This document shows positions 36,946 to 46,233 of a stretch of 64,000 bases of DNA, piece by piece (position 1 is the first letter of the stretch; each line of letters begins with the position of its first letter). The translations under genes and the position numbers were made by a program. Source of the stretch: Shewanella kaireitica. GTDB taxonomy: Bacteria > Pseudomonadota > Gammaproteobacteria > Enterobacterales > Shewanellaceae. Where the stretch lies: the NCBI RefSeq assembly GCF_023284045.1, contig NZ_JAKIKQ010000002.1, forward strand, positions 310,001 to 374,000, read 5' to 3'. Below the pieces are notes generated by a model. That model made no database searches. It saw only the letters and a program-made list of their open reading frames with translations, and had not been told where the DNA came from.

Positions 36946-38034
36946 TTATCGCCGCGAATGGATTGTACACAATACAGGAGCATGATCGGTACTATGACTG
37001 TCCCGTTCATACTGAGGGTTAATCAGATGGCGATCTGCAGTATGGTAGTCGGTAACTTCTGCGGTGCTGGTATGAAAATGGGGGTTAAAATCTTGAGACA
37101 GTAAAATATAGTCGAGTACGTTTCCTTGAGCGCCGTAATAATGGGTAGCTTGCCTTTGAGAAGGTATCGAGTTCTCATCTGAAATATTTTCAACATTGAC
37201 TTCGGCCTCTCGCTGACAATACAGCTGATAAGCATCAGATAGAGGATAGCTTGCTAATTCCCCACTTCCCTCTCTTTCGAAGCGCAACTCTTGAGCCAAT
37301 AACAAAGACAGCGGTTGATGACTCAAAGAGTCATTAAAGTCCCCTAATAATATCATCGCATTCTGGGTTTCCATTCGCCGCTGCATCATAGTATGAAATA
37401 ACAACGCTGCTTCACTGCCCCTTTGAATACCTGATGCCCATTGGCCAAGCACATTACGCCCTAGTAACTCACCAAAGTTAGCTTTTCCGCTATTGTTTAC
37501 AGTCATGCTTTGCGCTGGCGGCAATTCATCTAATGATGCTCTTTTGGACTTTAGGTGTACGACATAGATATCGCAGTGGCCAATGTCAGGCAATACAACG
37601 GTGACCCTAAGAGGTTTACGGCTGTATTTAAACGACTCTTCTAACCTCAGAGCTTTGGCATATTCGCTATCAACGTCAATTGCCTGTACATCTTCAAAGG
37701 CAAATTTCGAAGCGATAGCAACCACAGGGTCCCGGCAAATAAAATCATCAACAATACTCGGTTCATCAACGACTGCAAAATGCTCAAGCCCGGCTTCGCG
37801 AGCTTGAGTCGCTAAAGCCTCAGCAGAGAAAACTTCTTGAAAGCCAATAATATCAGGCTGGTTTTCAGCAAGGAAGTTGGCTAACCAAAGCTGTTTCTTA
37901 GCCCACTGTTCATCACTATAGATATTCTCAAAATCATAGTAGGCAAGCGGTGGTTCGATATAATTGAATAAGTTGAAACTCGCCACTTTAACTTGAAAAG
38001 TTGTTGTTTCATTTTGCTGTGCATTATTGTCCAA
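36946..38034 (-). CDS. Endonuclease/exonuclease/phosphatase (EEP) family protein
   Basis: Metal-dependent phosphohydrolase of 362 residues without a signal peptide. Key family motifs are VASFNLFNY (about 17-25), DIIGFQEVF (about 61-69, metal Glu), VVHLKSKR (about 158-165), LLGDFND (about 230-236) and the C-terminal DSHSTDHAPV (catalytic His). The substrate may be nucleic acid or another phosphodiester. It lies 20 bp after the DUF808 gene and is probably co-transcribed. Confidence 0.88.
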   Translation of the reverse strand: MDNNAQQNETTTFQVKVASFNLFNYIEPPLAYYDFENIYSDEQWAKKQLWLANFLAENQPDIIGFQEVFSAEALATQAREAGLEHFAVVDEPSIVDDFICRDPVVAIASKFAFEDVQAIDVDSEYAKALRLEESFKYSRKPLRVTVVLPDIGHCDIYVVHLKSKRASLDELPPAQSMTVNNSGKANFGELLGRNVLGQWASGIQRGSEAALLFHTMMQRRMETQNAMILLGDFNDSLSHQPLSLLLAQELRFEREGSGELASYPLSDAYQLYCQREAEVNVENISDENSIPSQRQATHYYGAQGNVLDYILLSQDFNPHFHTSTAEVTDYHTADRHLINPQYERDSHSTDHAPVLCTIHSRR

Positions 38035-38054
38035 CGAACGCTCCCTGGCAGGGT

Positions 38055-38999
38055 TTAGTGGCTAGCAGGTTTATCACCTTTTAGCTTGAGAAATAGTTGC
38101 ATCATTATCACTGCCAATGCCCCAGCAATAACGCCAAAAATAGAGTTTAAAATACTCGGGGTAACAAATGATAATACAGGACCAACAACGGATACGCTTT
38201 CAATATAAACAGCAGCTTGGCTTATGCGCTCGCTAACCCAGTGCAGCCCATGAGTTAAGATCCCACCGCCAACCATAAACATAGCGATGGTGCCGACTAC
38301 AGATAAGGTTTTCATTAAATAGGGCGCGGAGTTGAGTAACATGAAGCCAAATCGACGCTTAAAACGGGCAGTGAAACTTTTGCCCTGACGCTGACTTAAA
38401 TACAAGCCTGCATCGTCAATTTTCACAATCCCCGCCACCAAACCATATACACCAATAGTCATGACGATAGCAATCACACTGAGAGTGAAGAACTGGGTGG
38501 TTAAGCTCTTATCAGCCACAATACCGAGCGTGATGGCTATGATCTCAGCAGAGAGTACAAAGTCTGTTCTAATGGCACCTTTTACTTTTCTCTGCTCATA
38601 CTCTTTAAGATCGCCAATCACCTCTTCGGGTAAGGCCTTTGCGGCTGCTTGGCCTTGCTGCTTTACTTGGTAACTATGGTAAATTTTCTCGAAGCCTTCA
38701 TAGCAAAGGAATAAGCCGCCAAACATCAACAAGGGCGTAACAGCCCAAGGAATAAATGCGCTAATCAACATAGCTGCCGGGACTAATATGCACTTGTTTT
38801 TAAATGACCCCACCGCCACAGCCCAAACAACGGGCAGCTCTCTATCTGCTGAAACGCCAGTAACTTGCTGAGCATTTAGTGCTAAATCATCCCCTAACAC
38901 ACCGGCGGTTTTACGCGCAGCAATTTTACTCATCGCCGCCACATCATCCAAAATGGTGGCGATATCATCTAACAAGGTTAATAGGCTTGCCCCTGCCAT
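38055..38999 (-). CDS. DUF808 family (YedI-like) membrane protein
   Basis: Inner-membrane protein of 314 residues. The conserved start MAGASLLTLLDDIATILDDVAAMSKIAARKTAGVLGDDLA and several hydrophobic segments define DUF808/YedI. E. coli YedI has no settled role. It precedes the EEP hydrolase gene in an apparent two-gene operon. Confidence 0.9.
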   Translation of the reverse strand: MAGASLLTLLDDIATILDDVAAMSKIAARKTAGVLGDDLALNAQQVTGVSADRELPVVWAVAVGSFKNKCILVPAAMLISAFIPWAVTPLLMFGGLFLCYEGFEKIYHSYQVKQQGQAAAKALPEEVIGDLKEYEQRKVKGAIRTDFVLSAEIIAITLGIVADKSLTTQFFTLSVIAIVMTIGVYGLVAGIVKIDDAGLYLSQRQGKSFTARFKRRFGFMLLNSAPYLMKTLSVVGTIAMFMVGGGILTHGLHWVSERISQAAVYIESVSVVGPVLSFVTPSILNSIFGVIAGALAVIMMQLFLKLKGDKPASH

Positions 39000-39253
39000 A
39001 GTGACTCCTTTAATTCACTAGCACTGCCAGCATCTTTCAAAAAGCTGAAACAGTACAAAAAATTCCATCTAAAAAATGACTTGAGCTCGCTAACACTTAT
39101 CTAAAGTCATCAACCCACGCTATCGCTTTAAGCCAAGCTAATCATGATATGCCAAGCTTGTCACTTTAAACACAAATTTCAGGCACGCTTTAGCTGTTTA
39201 ACGCGTATACTAACGCCATATTTTTAATTTTTGCCTTTAAAAAGGATTTCGTT

Positions 39254-39910
39254 ATGACTCAAGATGAAATGAAAAAAGCCGCAGGATGGGCTGCACTGCA
39301 ATATGTTGAAAAAGATAGCATTGTTGGTGTGGGTACCGGCTCAACCGTTAATCACTTTATTGATGCTCTTGCGACCATCAAAGCAGACATTGACGGCGCC
39401 GTATCAAGCTCTGAAGCTTCTACCGAGAAAATGAAAGCGCTTGGTATTCCAGTATATGATCTTAACAGTGTTGATGACCTGTCAGTTTATGTTGATGGCG
39501 CTGACGAAATTAATGGCCACATGGATATGATTAAAGGCGGCGGTGCTGCGCTGACTCGTGAAAAGATCGTTGCTGCAGTGGCTGATAAGTTTATCTGTAT
39601 CGTTGATAACACTAAACAGGTCGACATTTTAGGTGAGTTCCCACTGCCTGTTGAAGTTATTCCAATGGCTCGTTCATACGTGGCACGTCAGCTAGTTAAA
39701 CTTGGCGGCGATCCTGTATACCGTGAAGGCGTTGTGACTGATAACGGTAATATTATTTTAGATGTCTACAACATGAAAATCATGAACCCAAAAGAACTTG
39801 AAGAGCAGATCAACGCTATTGTTGGTGTGGTCACCAATGGCCTATTTGCCATGCGCGGCGCTGATGTGTTGCTAGTGGGTACGCCAGAAGGTGTTAAGAC
39901 AGTTAAGTAA
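39254..39910 (+). CDS. rpiA: Ribose-5-phosphate isomerase A
   Basis: Cytosolic pentose-phosphate enzyme of 218 residues, the standard length. It has [15 protein letters not shown] (about 25-39), the VDGADEI active-site motif (about 79-85), and [12 protein letters not shown] (about 94-105). It interconverts ribose-5-phosphate and ribulose-5-phosphate. An AAAGGA ribosome-binding site precedes the ATG, and a strong terminator follows. Confidence 0.96.
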   Translation: MTQDEMKKAAGWAALQYVEKDSIVGVGTGSTVNHFIDALATIKADIDGAVSSSEASTEKMKALGIPVYDLNSVDDLSVYVDGADEINGHMDMIKGGGAALTREKIVAAVADKFICIVDNTKQVDILGEFPLPVEVIPMARSYVARQLVKLGGDPVYREGVVTDNGNIILDVYNMKIMNPKELEEQINAIVGVVTNGLFAMRGADVLLVGTPEGVKTVK

Positions 39911-39940
39911 TTTATCGCTAGCTCATTATCAGCTAACGTA

Positions 39941-39976
39941 AAAAAGCCACGGACTTTTCAGTCTGTGGCTTTTTTG
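39941..39976. terminator. Bidirectional terminator rpiA/peroxiredoxin
   Basis: Long stem AAAAAGCCACGGAC pairing with GTCTGTGGCTTTTT (one G-T pair), with a six-base loop, between convergent genes. Confidence 0.9.
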
Positions 39977-39995
39977 TCTCTAACCAAGCTAAAGA

Positions 39996-40574
39996 TTATT
40001 CGACTTGGGCTGTCTCGCCATTGTTTTCAAGTTCAGCTTCAGCTTTATCGATATTCAACGCCGCTAAGTTCGCAGCGATGTCTTCAGCAGCGGTTTCAGC
40101 ATTGATATCTTCATCAATCTTTAAGATTTTTCCATCTTCGCCAATGTAAAAAGTAACCCGACTCGCGACGCGGACAAAATTAAGCACATCATAAGCTTTG
40201 GCTGTTTCTTTAGTTGGATCGCTTAACATGGGAAAGTCAGCTTTTTGTTCTTTAGCAAATGCTTGGTTATCTTCTAGCTCGTCAACACTTGCCATCATAT
40301 AGACCGCATTGTACTCGCGAATAAGATGCCCTTTTTGAACCAGAGATTTACATTCAAGCGTACAGCCATGGGTGTTAGCCATTGGGTACCAAGCCAGTAC
40401 CAAAGTTTGCTTGCCTTTGTAATCGCTTAGCTGATAAAAGTGCCCGTCAGTTGCTTGTAACTTGAAATTTGGCGCGGTATCACCAACCTTTAAATCGGTT
40501 GCTGTAGCTGCAAGCGGCAGTACTAACGCTGCGGCTAAAAGTATCTTTGATAATTGTTTGATCATAGTTTTCAC
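39996..40574 (-). CDS. Periplasmic peroxiredoxin (AhpC/TSA family)
   Basis: Thiol peroxidase of 192 residues with a signal peptide (to about ATA-T, residue 25). The thioredoxin-fold domain follows, with DTAPNFKLQATDGHFYQLSDYKGKQ and the active-site region WYPMANTHGCTLECKSL. The peroxidatic Cys is in HGCT, and a second Cys lies four residues on, as in BCP/PrxQ enzymes. It likely reduces peroxides in the periplasm. The acidic C-terminal extension (DKAEAELENNGETAQVE) is not part of the fold. Confidence 0.87.
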   Translation of the reverse strand: MKTMIKQLSKILLAAALVLPLAATATDLKVGDTAPNFKLQATDGHFYQLSDYKGKQTLVLAWYPMANTHGCTLECKSLVQKGHLIREYNAVYMMASVDELEDNQAFAKEQKADFPMLSDPTKETAKAYDVLNFVRVASRVTFYIGEDGKILKIDEDINAETAAEDIAANLAALNIDKAEAELENNGETAQVE

Positions 40575-40670
40575 CTAATATTCCCTGTGTCGCCTTTCAT
40601 TGTTATAGCACTTATACCCATAAAGATACGCATTACAAACTAAAAAGATCAACTACAGTCGAGCGCTCGT

Positions 40671-41084
40671 TTAAGATAAGCACTCAAATGCTAAATCGTA
40701 AGCCTTGCCTAAATCTACAGTCTTTGGTCTGCAGGACTTCAATTCAGCGTGCTTCTTGTCGGACGCGCGTAATGTTGCAGGGTGAATAAAATCTATTTCA
40801 GCATTACAATTTGCAAGCATCGCACCTTCCATTAAAAAGGTCCCTGCACCACCAGCCCCCTGCCCAGTCGTGGCGCGTCGGTTCAGTACAACTTTATCAA
40901 TGCCATTGCTGCTGATATGTGTATTTACTTGTTCAATAAAGGCTGCGACATCAGCTTGGGTTGGGTTTTTAAGTAAACTGAATTTTGTTACTTTAGGAGC
41001 GACTAAGCTATGACTCGCGCGCTCCCCTGTTAGGGTCACAATTCTAACTTCATTCGCTTTTAAGAAAAGCCCTGCAATAATCAC
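40671..41084 (-). CDS. DUF3010 family protein
   Basis: Cytosolic protein of 137 residues with an RNase-H-like first strand pattern (IIAGLFLKANEVRIVTLTG) and the RRATTGQGAGGAGTFLMEG loop characteristic of DUF3010. The function is unknown. It is monocistronic, between the peroxiredoxin and the next minus-strand gene. Confidence 0.82.
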   Translation of the reverse strand: MIIAGLFLKANEVRIVTLTGERASHSLVAPKVTKFSLLKNPTQADVAAFIEQVNTHISSNGIDKVVLNRRATTGQGAGGAGTFLMEGAMLANCNAEIDFIHPATLRASDKKHAELKSCRPKTVDLGKAYDLAFECLS

Positions 41085-41110
41085 TTTTTCTCTCCTAAGC
41101 TCGCGCTAAA

Positions 41111-41143
41111 AATAAAAACGCCAGCTATCAAGAACTGGCGTTT
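41111..41143 (-). terminator. Terminator of the 41173-42894 gene
   Basis: On the minus strand AAACGCCAG pairs with CTGGCGTTT across a ten-base loop, followed by TTATT, about 30 bp after the stop. Confidence 0.8.
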
Positions 41144-41172
41144 ATCGGAATAACTTCTCGGGATACTACATT

Positions 41173-42894
41173 TTACTTAGTTGCTCTTGAGTTCACCGAT
41201 GAATCGATAATAATGCCTTTGTCATCAACATCAAGCGCAACTTTGACGCGCATATCGTAATCTTTCATCGACTTAAACTCTTCAGGAACAGGCTCGCCAG
41301 TTAGCTCAATAAAAGTCAACAATGGCGCAAACATCTTCATATAATCCACAGACATTGCCAGCAAGCCATTATTTGCTAAGGCTTCTGTCGTCAGTTTATC
41401 GGCAACTGCTTCGCCTTTATCACCAAAGTACAACACCAAATGGTTGCCTTTAACGGCCATTTTAGCGGTAATATTCATCTCTGGCGGCATAGGTAACACA
41501 TCGTTTAATACCACAGCACTGCCGTCTGTCGGCAATTGAATATCAGCCAATTCAGGAGCGAATGGTTTAACCATATTAAATAGCATCGCTGGATTATCAG
41601 CCGACAGTGTCACAACCGCATCTAAGCTTTCAATCTCTGGAGCATCAACATCTTCACTGATTTTATAATCAATAACCGACAGACCAACGCCTTTAACGCC
41701 ATTCGCCATCCCCGTCATCATGCCAAGCATTGCCGGACTTTGTTGACTCATCTGTGCTTGCATCTCTTGCAGCGGCGCACATTGGTATTGTGGGGTTAGC
41801 ATCTCATCCCAAATAGCCTGTAATGAAGGCACCATTTGGTTAACGTCGATCCCCAATCCAAAGCTAAATACACTGTTATTGATATCTTGCACATAGGCAG
41901 GAATATAACCGCGCATCTTTTGATAGGCATCAAGCATAACTTGGTTGTTACTTTCGAAAACCACTCTGTAGCTTAGCGAGCTTTCGCTATCTGAGATTGC
42001 CAGTTCATCATAACCCGCTACAGTGCGAGGCCAATTAGTAGCAATGGATGATAACTCTTGGCTACAGGTTGCAGAGCGAAGCTCTGCAAACGGATCTTCA
42101 TCCGCCATCGCAAATAGCTTTGTCAGTTGGCGAGCCAGTTGATTACCATCGGTACTGGTGAGCGCTGTGATAATTTCTTGATGATTGATATAGCTTATAC
42201 CCTCATCAGTAAAACCATGCTTTGCTATGATATCTTCAATAATCTTAGCATCGACAACAGAGCGCTCAACAGGCGTGACTCCAAGTGCCGTTTCAAGCAG
42301 AGCCGCTTCACTAAACGAGGTATCTATGGTCATGGTTAACATAGAGTTGTTAACTGCAACTACCAAGTTTATCTGTTCCTCATCTGTCGCTTCTGTCAGC
42401 GGATAACTGCGATAGTTAGCCCCTTTCAATTGACCCGCTACATGAGCTAAACCGCTTTCGGCTTCTGCTTTATCCAGCAGCGCCCATATAGCATCAGCAT
42501 TGGCCACCTCTATTTTAAGTACCGGTAATGCACCTAATGTGTAAAAGTAACTACGAATATTTTCAGCAAGGCCAAAAGTATTAATAAACGTTTCGCCATC
42601 TTGCATTGCAGCTAAATAGGACTTAGTTAAGCTAAGAAAAAACTTCGCTCTTGGGTCTTCTTCAGCTTCCCACTCGCCTAAGGAGTTAGCACCTGACTGC
42701 TTATAAGCATCAGATAAGGAGTTGATATAAGACTTAATCGGGAAAGGCTGTAACTGCGCCGAAAATATTGGCGTATCAGCGGGAATATATGCCATAACCG
42801 CGTTATCACTCGCAGAGACATCAGCAGCTTGTTGACTGTACCAATATCCACCCGCACCCACAGCTACTAACGCAGCAACTAACATCTTATTCAT
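41173..42894 (-). CDS. Large periplasmic or membrane-anchored protein of unknown function
   Basis: A 573-residue protein. The N-terminal hydrophobic helix (MLVAALVAVGAGGYWYS, about 4-20) is a membrane anchor or uncleaved signal. The long body is acidic with a mixed alpha/beta look, few cysteines (TCSQELSS, QYQCAPLQEM) and repeated strand-like units such as VAVNNSMLTMTIDTSF and VVTLSADNPAMLFNMVKPF. The layout recalls DUF3352-type proteins but I cannot name a family with confidence. It is monocistronic with its own terminator. Confidence 0.7.
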   Translation of the reverse strand: MNKMLVAALVAVGAGGYWYSQQAADVSASDNAVMAYIPADTPIFSAQLQPFPIKSYINSLSDAYKQSGANSLGEWEAEEDPRAKFFLSLTKSYLAAMQDGETFINTFGLAENIRSYFYTLGALPVLKIEVANADAIWALLDKAEAESGLAHVAGQLKGANYRSYPLTEATDEEQINLVVAVNNSMLTMTIDTSFSEAALLETALGVTPVERSVVDAKIIEDIIAKHGFTDEGISYINHQEIITALTSTDGNQLARQLTKLFAMADEDPFAELRSATCSQELSSIATNWPRTVAGYDELAISDSESSLSYRVVFESNNQVMLDAYQKMRGYIPAYVQDINNSVFSFGLGIDVNQMVPSLQAIWDEMLTPQYQCAPLQEMQAQMSQQSPAMLGMMTGMANGVKGVGLSVIDYKISEDVDAPEIESLDAVVTLSADNPAMLFNMVKPFAPELADIQLPTDGSAVVLNDVLPMPPEMNITAKMAVKGNHLVLYFGDKGEAVADKLTTEALANNGLLAMSVDYMKMFAPLLTFIELTGEPVPEEFKSMKDYDMRVKVALDVDDKGIIIDSSVNSRATK

Positions 42895-43689
42895 TTAAAA
42901 ACTCCATTTAATAATTCCATCAATCTCACCAGCAATGCGATTGTTCTATCTTGTCACCATCACGCAAGAATCACCAAGCAACGACAGTCTAATAAAATTC
43001 TTGGTTCATAGTACAGCATTACGCGGCAAATTCTATCAACTAGCCATTTGATTCAACACTAATTTACAGCTGGCTGCGACCAAGTTTACTTCTCGTTTAT
43101 TAATCGTTAGCTGAATAAAGTCGTGTTATCGCTGCACGCTATGATTTCGACGAGAGTCATTGACTAAAGGATTTATTGAACAAGGTGATTAGGGAAAGGA
43201 TAAGCCCCAGATAGCCACATCGGACTATCTGGGGGATAACTCGCTTTGGATAAGCAGGCGCTAGCAAGCCAATCTAAGCACTCAATTAAAGCGCTGACTT
43301 TGCGCTAACTGAGCTTGGTTTGTTGGGTTACTGACGGCTCCGTCTGCGACATTTAGATGAATGTTAAAATAGGAGAATATACATTTATCTCAACTATAAA
43401 AATCATCCAGTGGAAGACTAAATGCCACTAAACCTAATTAGGTTTGATACGGAACAGCCCCTAAAACCATCTACGGGAACGATGAACTATAGCCTAAAAA
43501 AAACAGCTGTGCATAACCTTGTGAGTAAAAATGTACAAATAATTAAACAAAAGAGCACAAACTGACTAAAGTCCTTTTATTTTATAGTGTTAAAGTATTA
43601 ACCAATATCAAACTCACACAGGGTAAAGACGCTAAGCTGTACCAATGTACCACTTAAGTCGACCTTAAAATGCCCCCAAAACTAGACGA
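42895..43689. other. 795-bp intergenic region with hairpin and palindrome
   Basis: No gene was supported. CCCCAGATAG/CTATCTGGGG (43205-43214 and 43225-43234) forms a 10-bp perfect stem with a ten-base loop and no T-run. AAACCTAATTAGGTTT (43430-43445) is a 16-bp perfect palindrome. The region lies after the cysJIH operon, so one of these could be part of its 3' UTR. Confidence 0.45.
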
Positions 43690-44454
43690 CTAAATATCGT
43701 AGTGCAGCCCACACTCACGTTTCATTCCATTGAATCTCGTTTCCTCTTCAGTCATCCCCAGTTCAAGTGGCTTACTTGAGTGAGTATCACCGACAGAGAC
43801 ATAACCCTGATCCCATAGCGGATGGTACGGAAGATCAAACTCGGTAAGGTATTCATGCACCTGCTTGTTGCCCCAGTCAATAATCGGTAGCACCTTATAT
43901 CGCTTACCGTGAATAGCGAGTACTTGTAGCGCTTCGCGAGTGCTCGACTGCGAACGTCTAAGCCCTGCAAACCAAGTACCCACCTCCAACTCTTTAAGCG
44001 CACGCTGCATAGGTTCAACTTTGTTGATCTGGTTATAGCGATCCAGTCCATCTATACCCTGCAACCACAAGAAACCGAATTTAGCTTCTTGCCAGGCGGC
44101 ACTCAACGGTGATGCATAAACTTTAAGATTAAGCGTTAACCGTTCAGTCAGTTCATCAATAAACTTATAAGTCTGGCTAAACAGATACCCCGTATCGGTG
44201 AGAATAACAGGGATATCCGGCTTTTCCGTGCTTATCATGTGCAGCATAACCGCGGCTTGAATGCCAAAGCTCGATGACAACGCAGCCTTACCGGGTAAGT
44301 ACTCAAGCGCCCAACGAACTCTCTGCTGTGGGGTCAATTCACCAAGAAAAGCATTGACCCTTTCCAGTTCCGCACGCTGCTCTATTTCTGGCGCTGAAAG
44401 CAAAGCTGCCAACGCCTCTTTAGAGATAACAGAATCTATCGGCAGATCAGCCAT
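43690..44454 (-). CDS. cysH: Phosphoadenosine phosphosulfate (PAPS) reductase
   Basis: Thiol-dependent reductase of 254 residues that converts PAPS to sulfite in assimilatory sulfate reduction. The start at 44454 follows AAGGA and overlaps the cysI stop by eight bases; the longer frame from 44472 adds six residues. The PP-loop-like [13 protein letters not shown] region (about 46-58), the [11 protein letters not shown] strand and the C-terminal KRECGLH (catalytic Cys) are typical. It lacks the extra cysteines of APS reductases, so PAPS is the substrate. Last gene of cysJIH. Confidence 0.95.
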   Translation of the reverse strand: MADLPIDSVISKEALAALLSAPEIEQRAELERVNAFLGELTPQQRVRWALEYLPGKAALSSSFGIQAAVMLHMISTEKPDIPVILTDTGYLFSQTYKFIDELTERLTLNLKVYASPLSAAWQEAKFGFLWLQGIDGLDRYNQINKVEPMQRALKELEVGTWFAGLRRSQSSTREALQVLAIHGKRYKVLPIIDWGNKQVHEYLTEFDLPYHPLWDQGYVSVGDTHSSKPLELGMTEEETRFNGMKRECGLHYDI

Positions 44455-46144
44455 GAAAATCCTTAGCAGCATCTATTACTGCGGTCACAACACCGCTGCG
44501 AACGGTATAGTTACCAAATGTCTCACCCGCTTCTCGCTCTGTAACATAGCGCGCAAACAGGCTATCTAACTCAGCAAGAATTTCTGCTTCCTGAATATTC
44601 TCCCGGTACAGCTTATTTAGACGTGTTCCTTCAAAACTCGCTCCTAAATAAAGGTTGTAACGACCAGGCGCCTTACCCACTAAACCTATTTCAGCAGCAA
44701 ATGGACGCGCACAACCGTTAGGGCAACCCGTCATGCGGATCACAATACCTTGATCTAAGAAACCATGCTTTTCTTGCAGCGCTTCCACTTTCGTTAAAAA
44801 GTCAGGGAAATAGCGCTCGGCCTCAGCCATCGCTAGCGCACAGGTTGGCAGTGCCACACAGGCAATGGAGTGACCACGAGTTTCGGTAATGAGCTTACCC
44901 ATTAACCCGTGTTGCCTTGCTAGCGCTTCTATTTTCTCTTTATCAGCCGCGGGAACGCCTGCAATGATAATATTCTGATTAGAGGTCATGCGGAAATCAC
45001 CTTGGTGAATTTTTGCAATCTCTCTTAGCCCTGTTTGTAGCGGTTGCCCCGGCAAGTCTTTAACACGACCACCTTCAATAAATAGGGTTAAATGCCAGTT
45101 GTCATCAACACCTTGCTTCCAACCATAACGGTCTCCACGGTCACCGATAACGACATCTCTTTTTGGCTCAAATTTAATACCAGTGCGCTTTTCGACTTCT
45201 GCTTTAAAGGCATCATAGCCATGCTTCACAATCGTGTACTTAAGACGAGACAGCTTACGATTCTCTCGGTTACCCCAGTCGCGTTGTACCGTCATCACAG
45301 CTTCGGCAAACTTAAGTGTATCTTCCGCTTTGATGTAACCAAAGTCGTCAGCTAAACGTGGGAAAGTGGCAACTTCACCATGAGTCGAGCCCATACCACC
45401 ACCGGCAACCATATTAAAACCAACTAACTCACCCTCTTCGGCAACAGCCACAAAGCCTAAATCATTGGTGTAAACATCAACATCGTTATCTGGCGGCACT
45501 GCGACAGCCATCTTAAATTTTCGAGGCAGGTAAGTCTTACCATAAACAGGCTCAACCTCTTCACCTTCTGTGGTGACTAACTTCTCATCGTCTAACCAGA
45601 TCTCAGCGTAAGCTTTTGTGTGCGGCAACATGTTGTCAGACAATTGCTTCGCATAAGCATAAGCTTGTTGATGTAACTTAGACTCAACCGGATTTGGGTT
45701 GCACATCACGTTACGGTTTACGTCACCACAAGCTGCGATCGAATCCAATGCTTCACGGTCAAGATCTTGAATAATCGTCTTCAAGTTACGCTTTGGGATA
45801 CCATGATATTGAAATGTCTGACGCGTCGTTAATCGAATGCTGTTTGAGCTTGTTAAGTTTGAAGCAATATCATCAACCGCTAACCATTGCTGCGGCGAAC
45901 ACACGCCACCAGCAACGCGTGCTCGTAACATAAAGCTATATAATGGCTCTAGCTTTTGCTCTTTACGTTCATTACGCAGATCACGATCATCTTGTTGATA
46001 GAACCCATGAAACTTAATTAACTGTTGGTCACCTTCGCTAAACGCACCCGTTACCGCAGTGTCTAAACCTTCTTGAATGGTGCCACGTAGATAGTCACTG
46101 TCGGTCTTTAAATATTCGTTTACTGCTAACTTCTTCTCACTCAT
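44447..46144 (-). CDS. cysI: Assimilatory sulfite reductase hemoprotein (beta) subunit
   Basis: Siroheme and [4Fe-4S] protein of 565 residues that reduces sulfite to sulfide with electrons from CysJ. The duplicated ferredoxin-like repeat includes [23 protein letters not shown] and [12 protein letters not shown] near the N-terminus. The cluster-binding cysteines are in ALPTCALA (after IACV) and [13 protein letters not shown] (about 470-480). The start has GAGAG upstream. It is the second gene of cysJIH, 89 bp after cysJ. Confidence 0.96.
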   Translation of the reverse strand: MSEKKLAVNEYLKTDSDYLRGTIQEGLDTAVTGAFSEGDQQLIKFHGFYQQDDRDLRNERKEQKLEPLYSFMLRARVAGGVCSPQQWLAVDDIASNLTSSNSIRLTTRQTFQYHGIPKRNLKTIIQDLDREALDSIAACGDVNRNVMCNPNPVESKLHQQAYAYAKQLSDNMLPHTKAYAEIWLDDEKLVTTEGEEVEPVYGKTYLPRKFKMAVAVPPDNDVDVYTNDLGFVAVAEEGELVGFNMVAGGGMGSTHGEVATFPRLADDFGYIKAEDTLKFAEAVMTVQRDWGNRENRKLSRLKYTIVKHGYDAFKAEVEKRTGIKFEPKRDVVIGDRGDRYGWKQGVDDNWHLTLFIEGGRVKDLPGQPLQTGLREIAKIHQGDFRMTSNQNIIIAGVPAADKEKIEALARQHGLMGKLITETRGHSIACVALPTCALAMAEAERYFPDFLTKVEALQEKHGFLDQGIVIRMTGCPNGCARPFAAEIGLVGKAPGRYNLYLGASFEGTRLNKLYRENIQEAEILAELDSLFARYVTEREAGETFGNYTVRSGVVTAVIDAAKDFHG

Positions 46145-46233
46145 AGCAAGATACTCTCTATTATTCTTTTCTATTGCTGCTGATAAATCGGTACCAGCAC
46201 CTCATCAATGCGTTCTGTTTGCTCAAGTGGATA

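Noticed and set aside
43449..43463. ACAGCCCCTA stretch resembling an end of the 298-bp element
   Set aside because: Only about ten bases match and no second end was found nearby.
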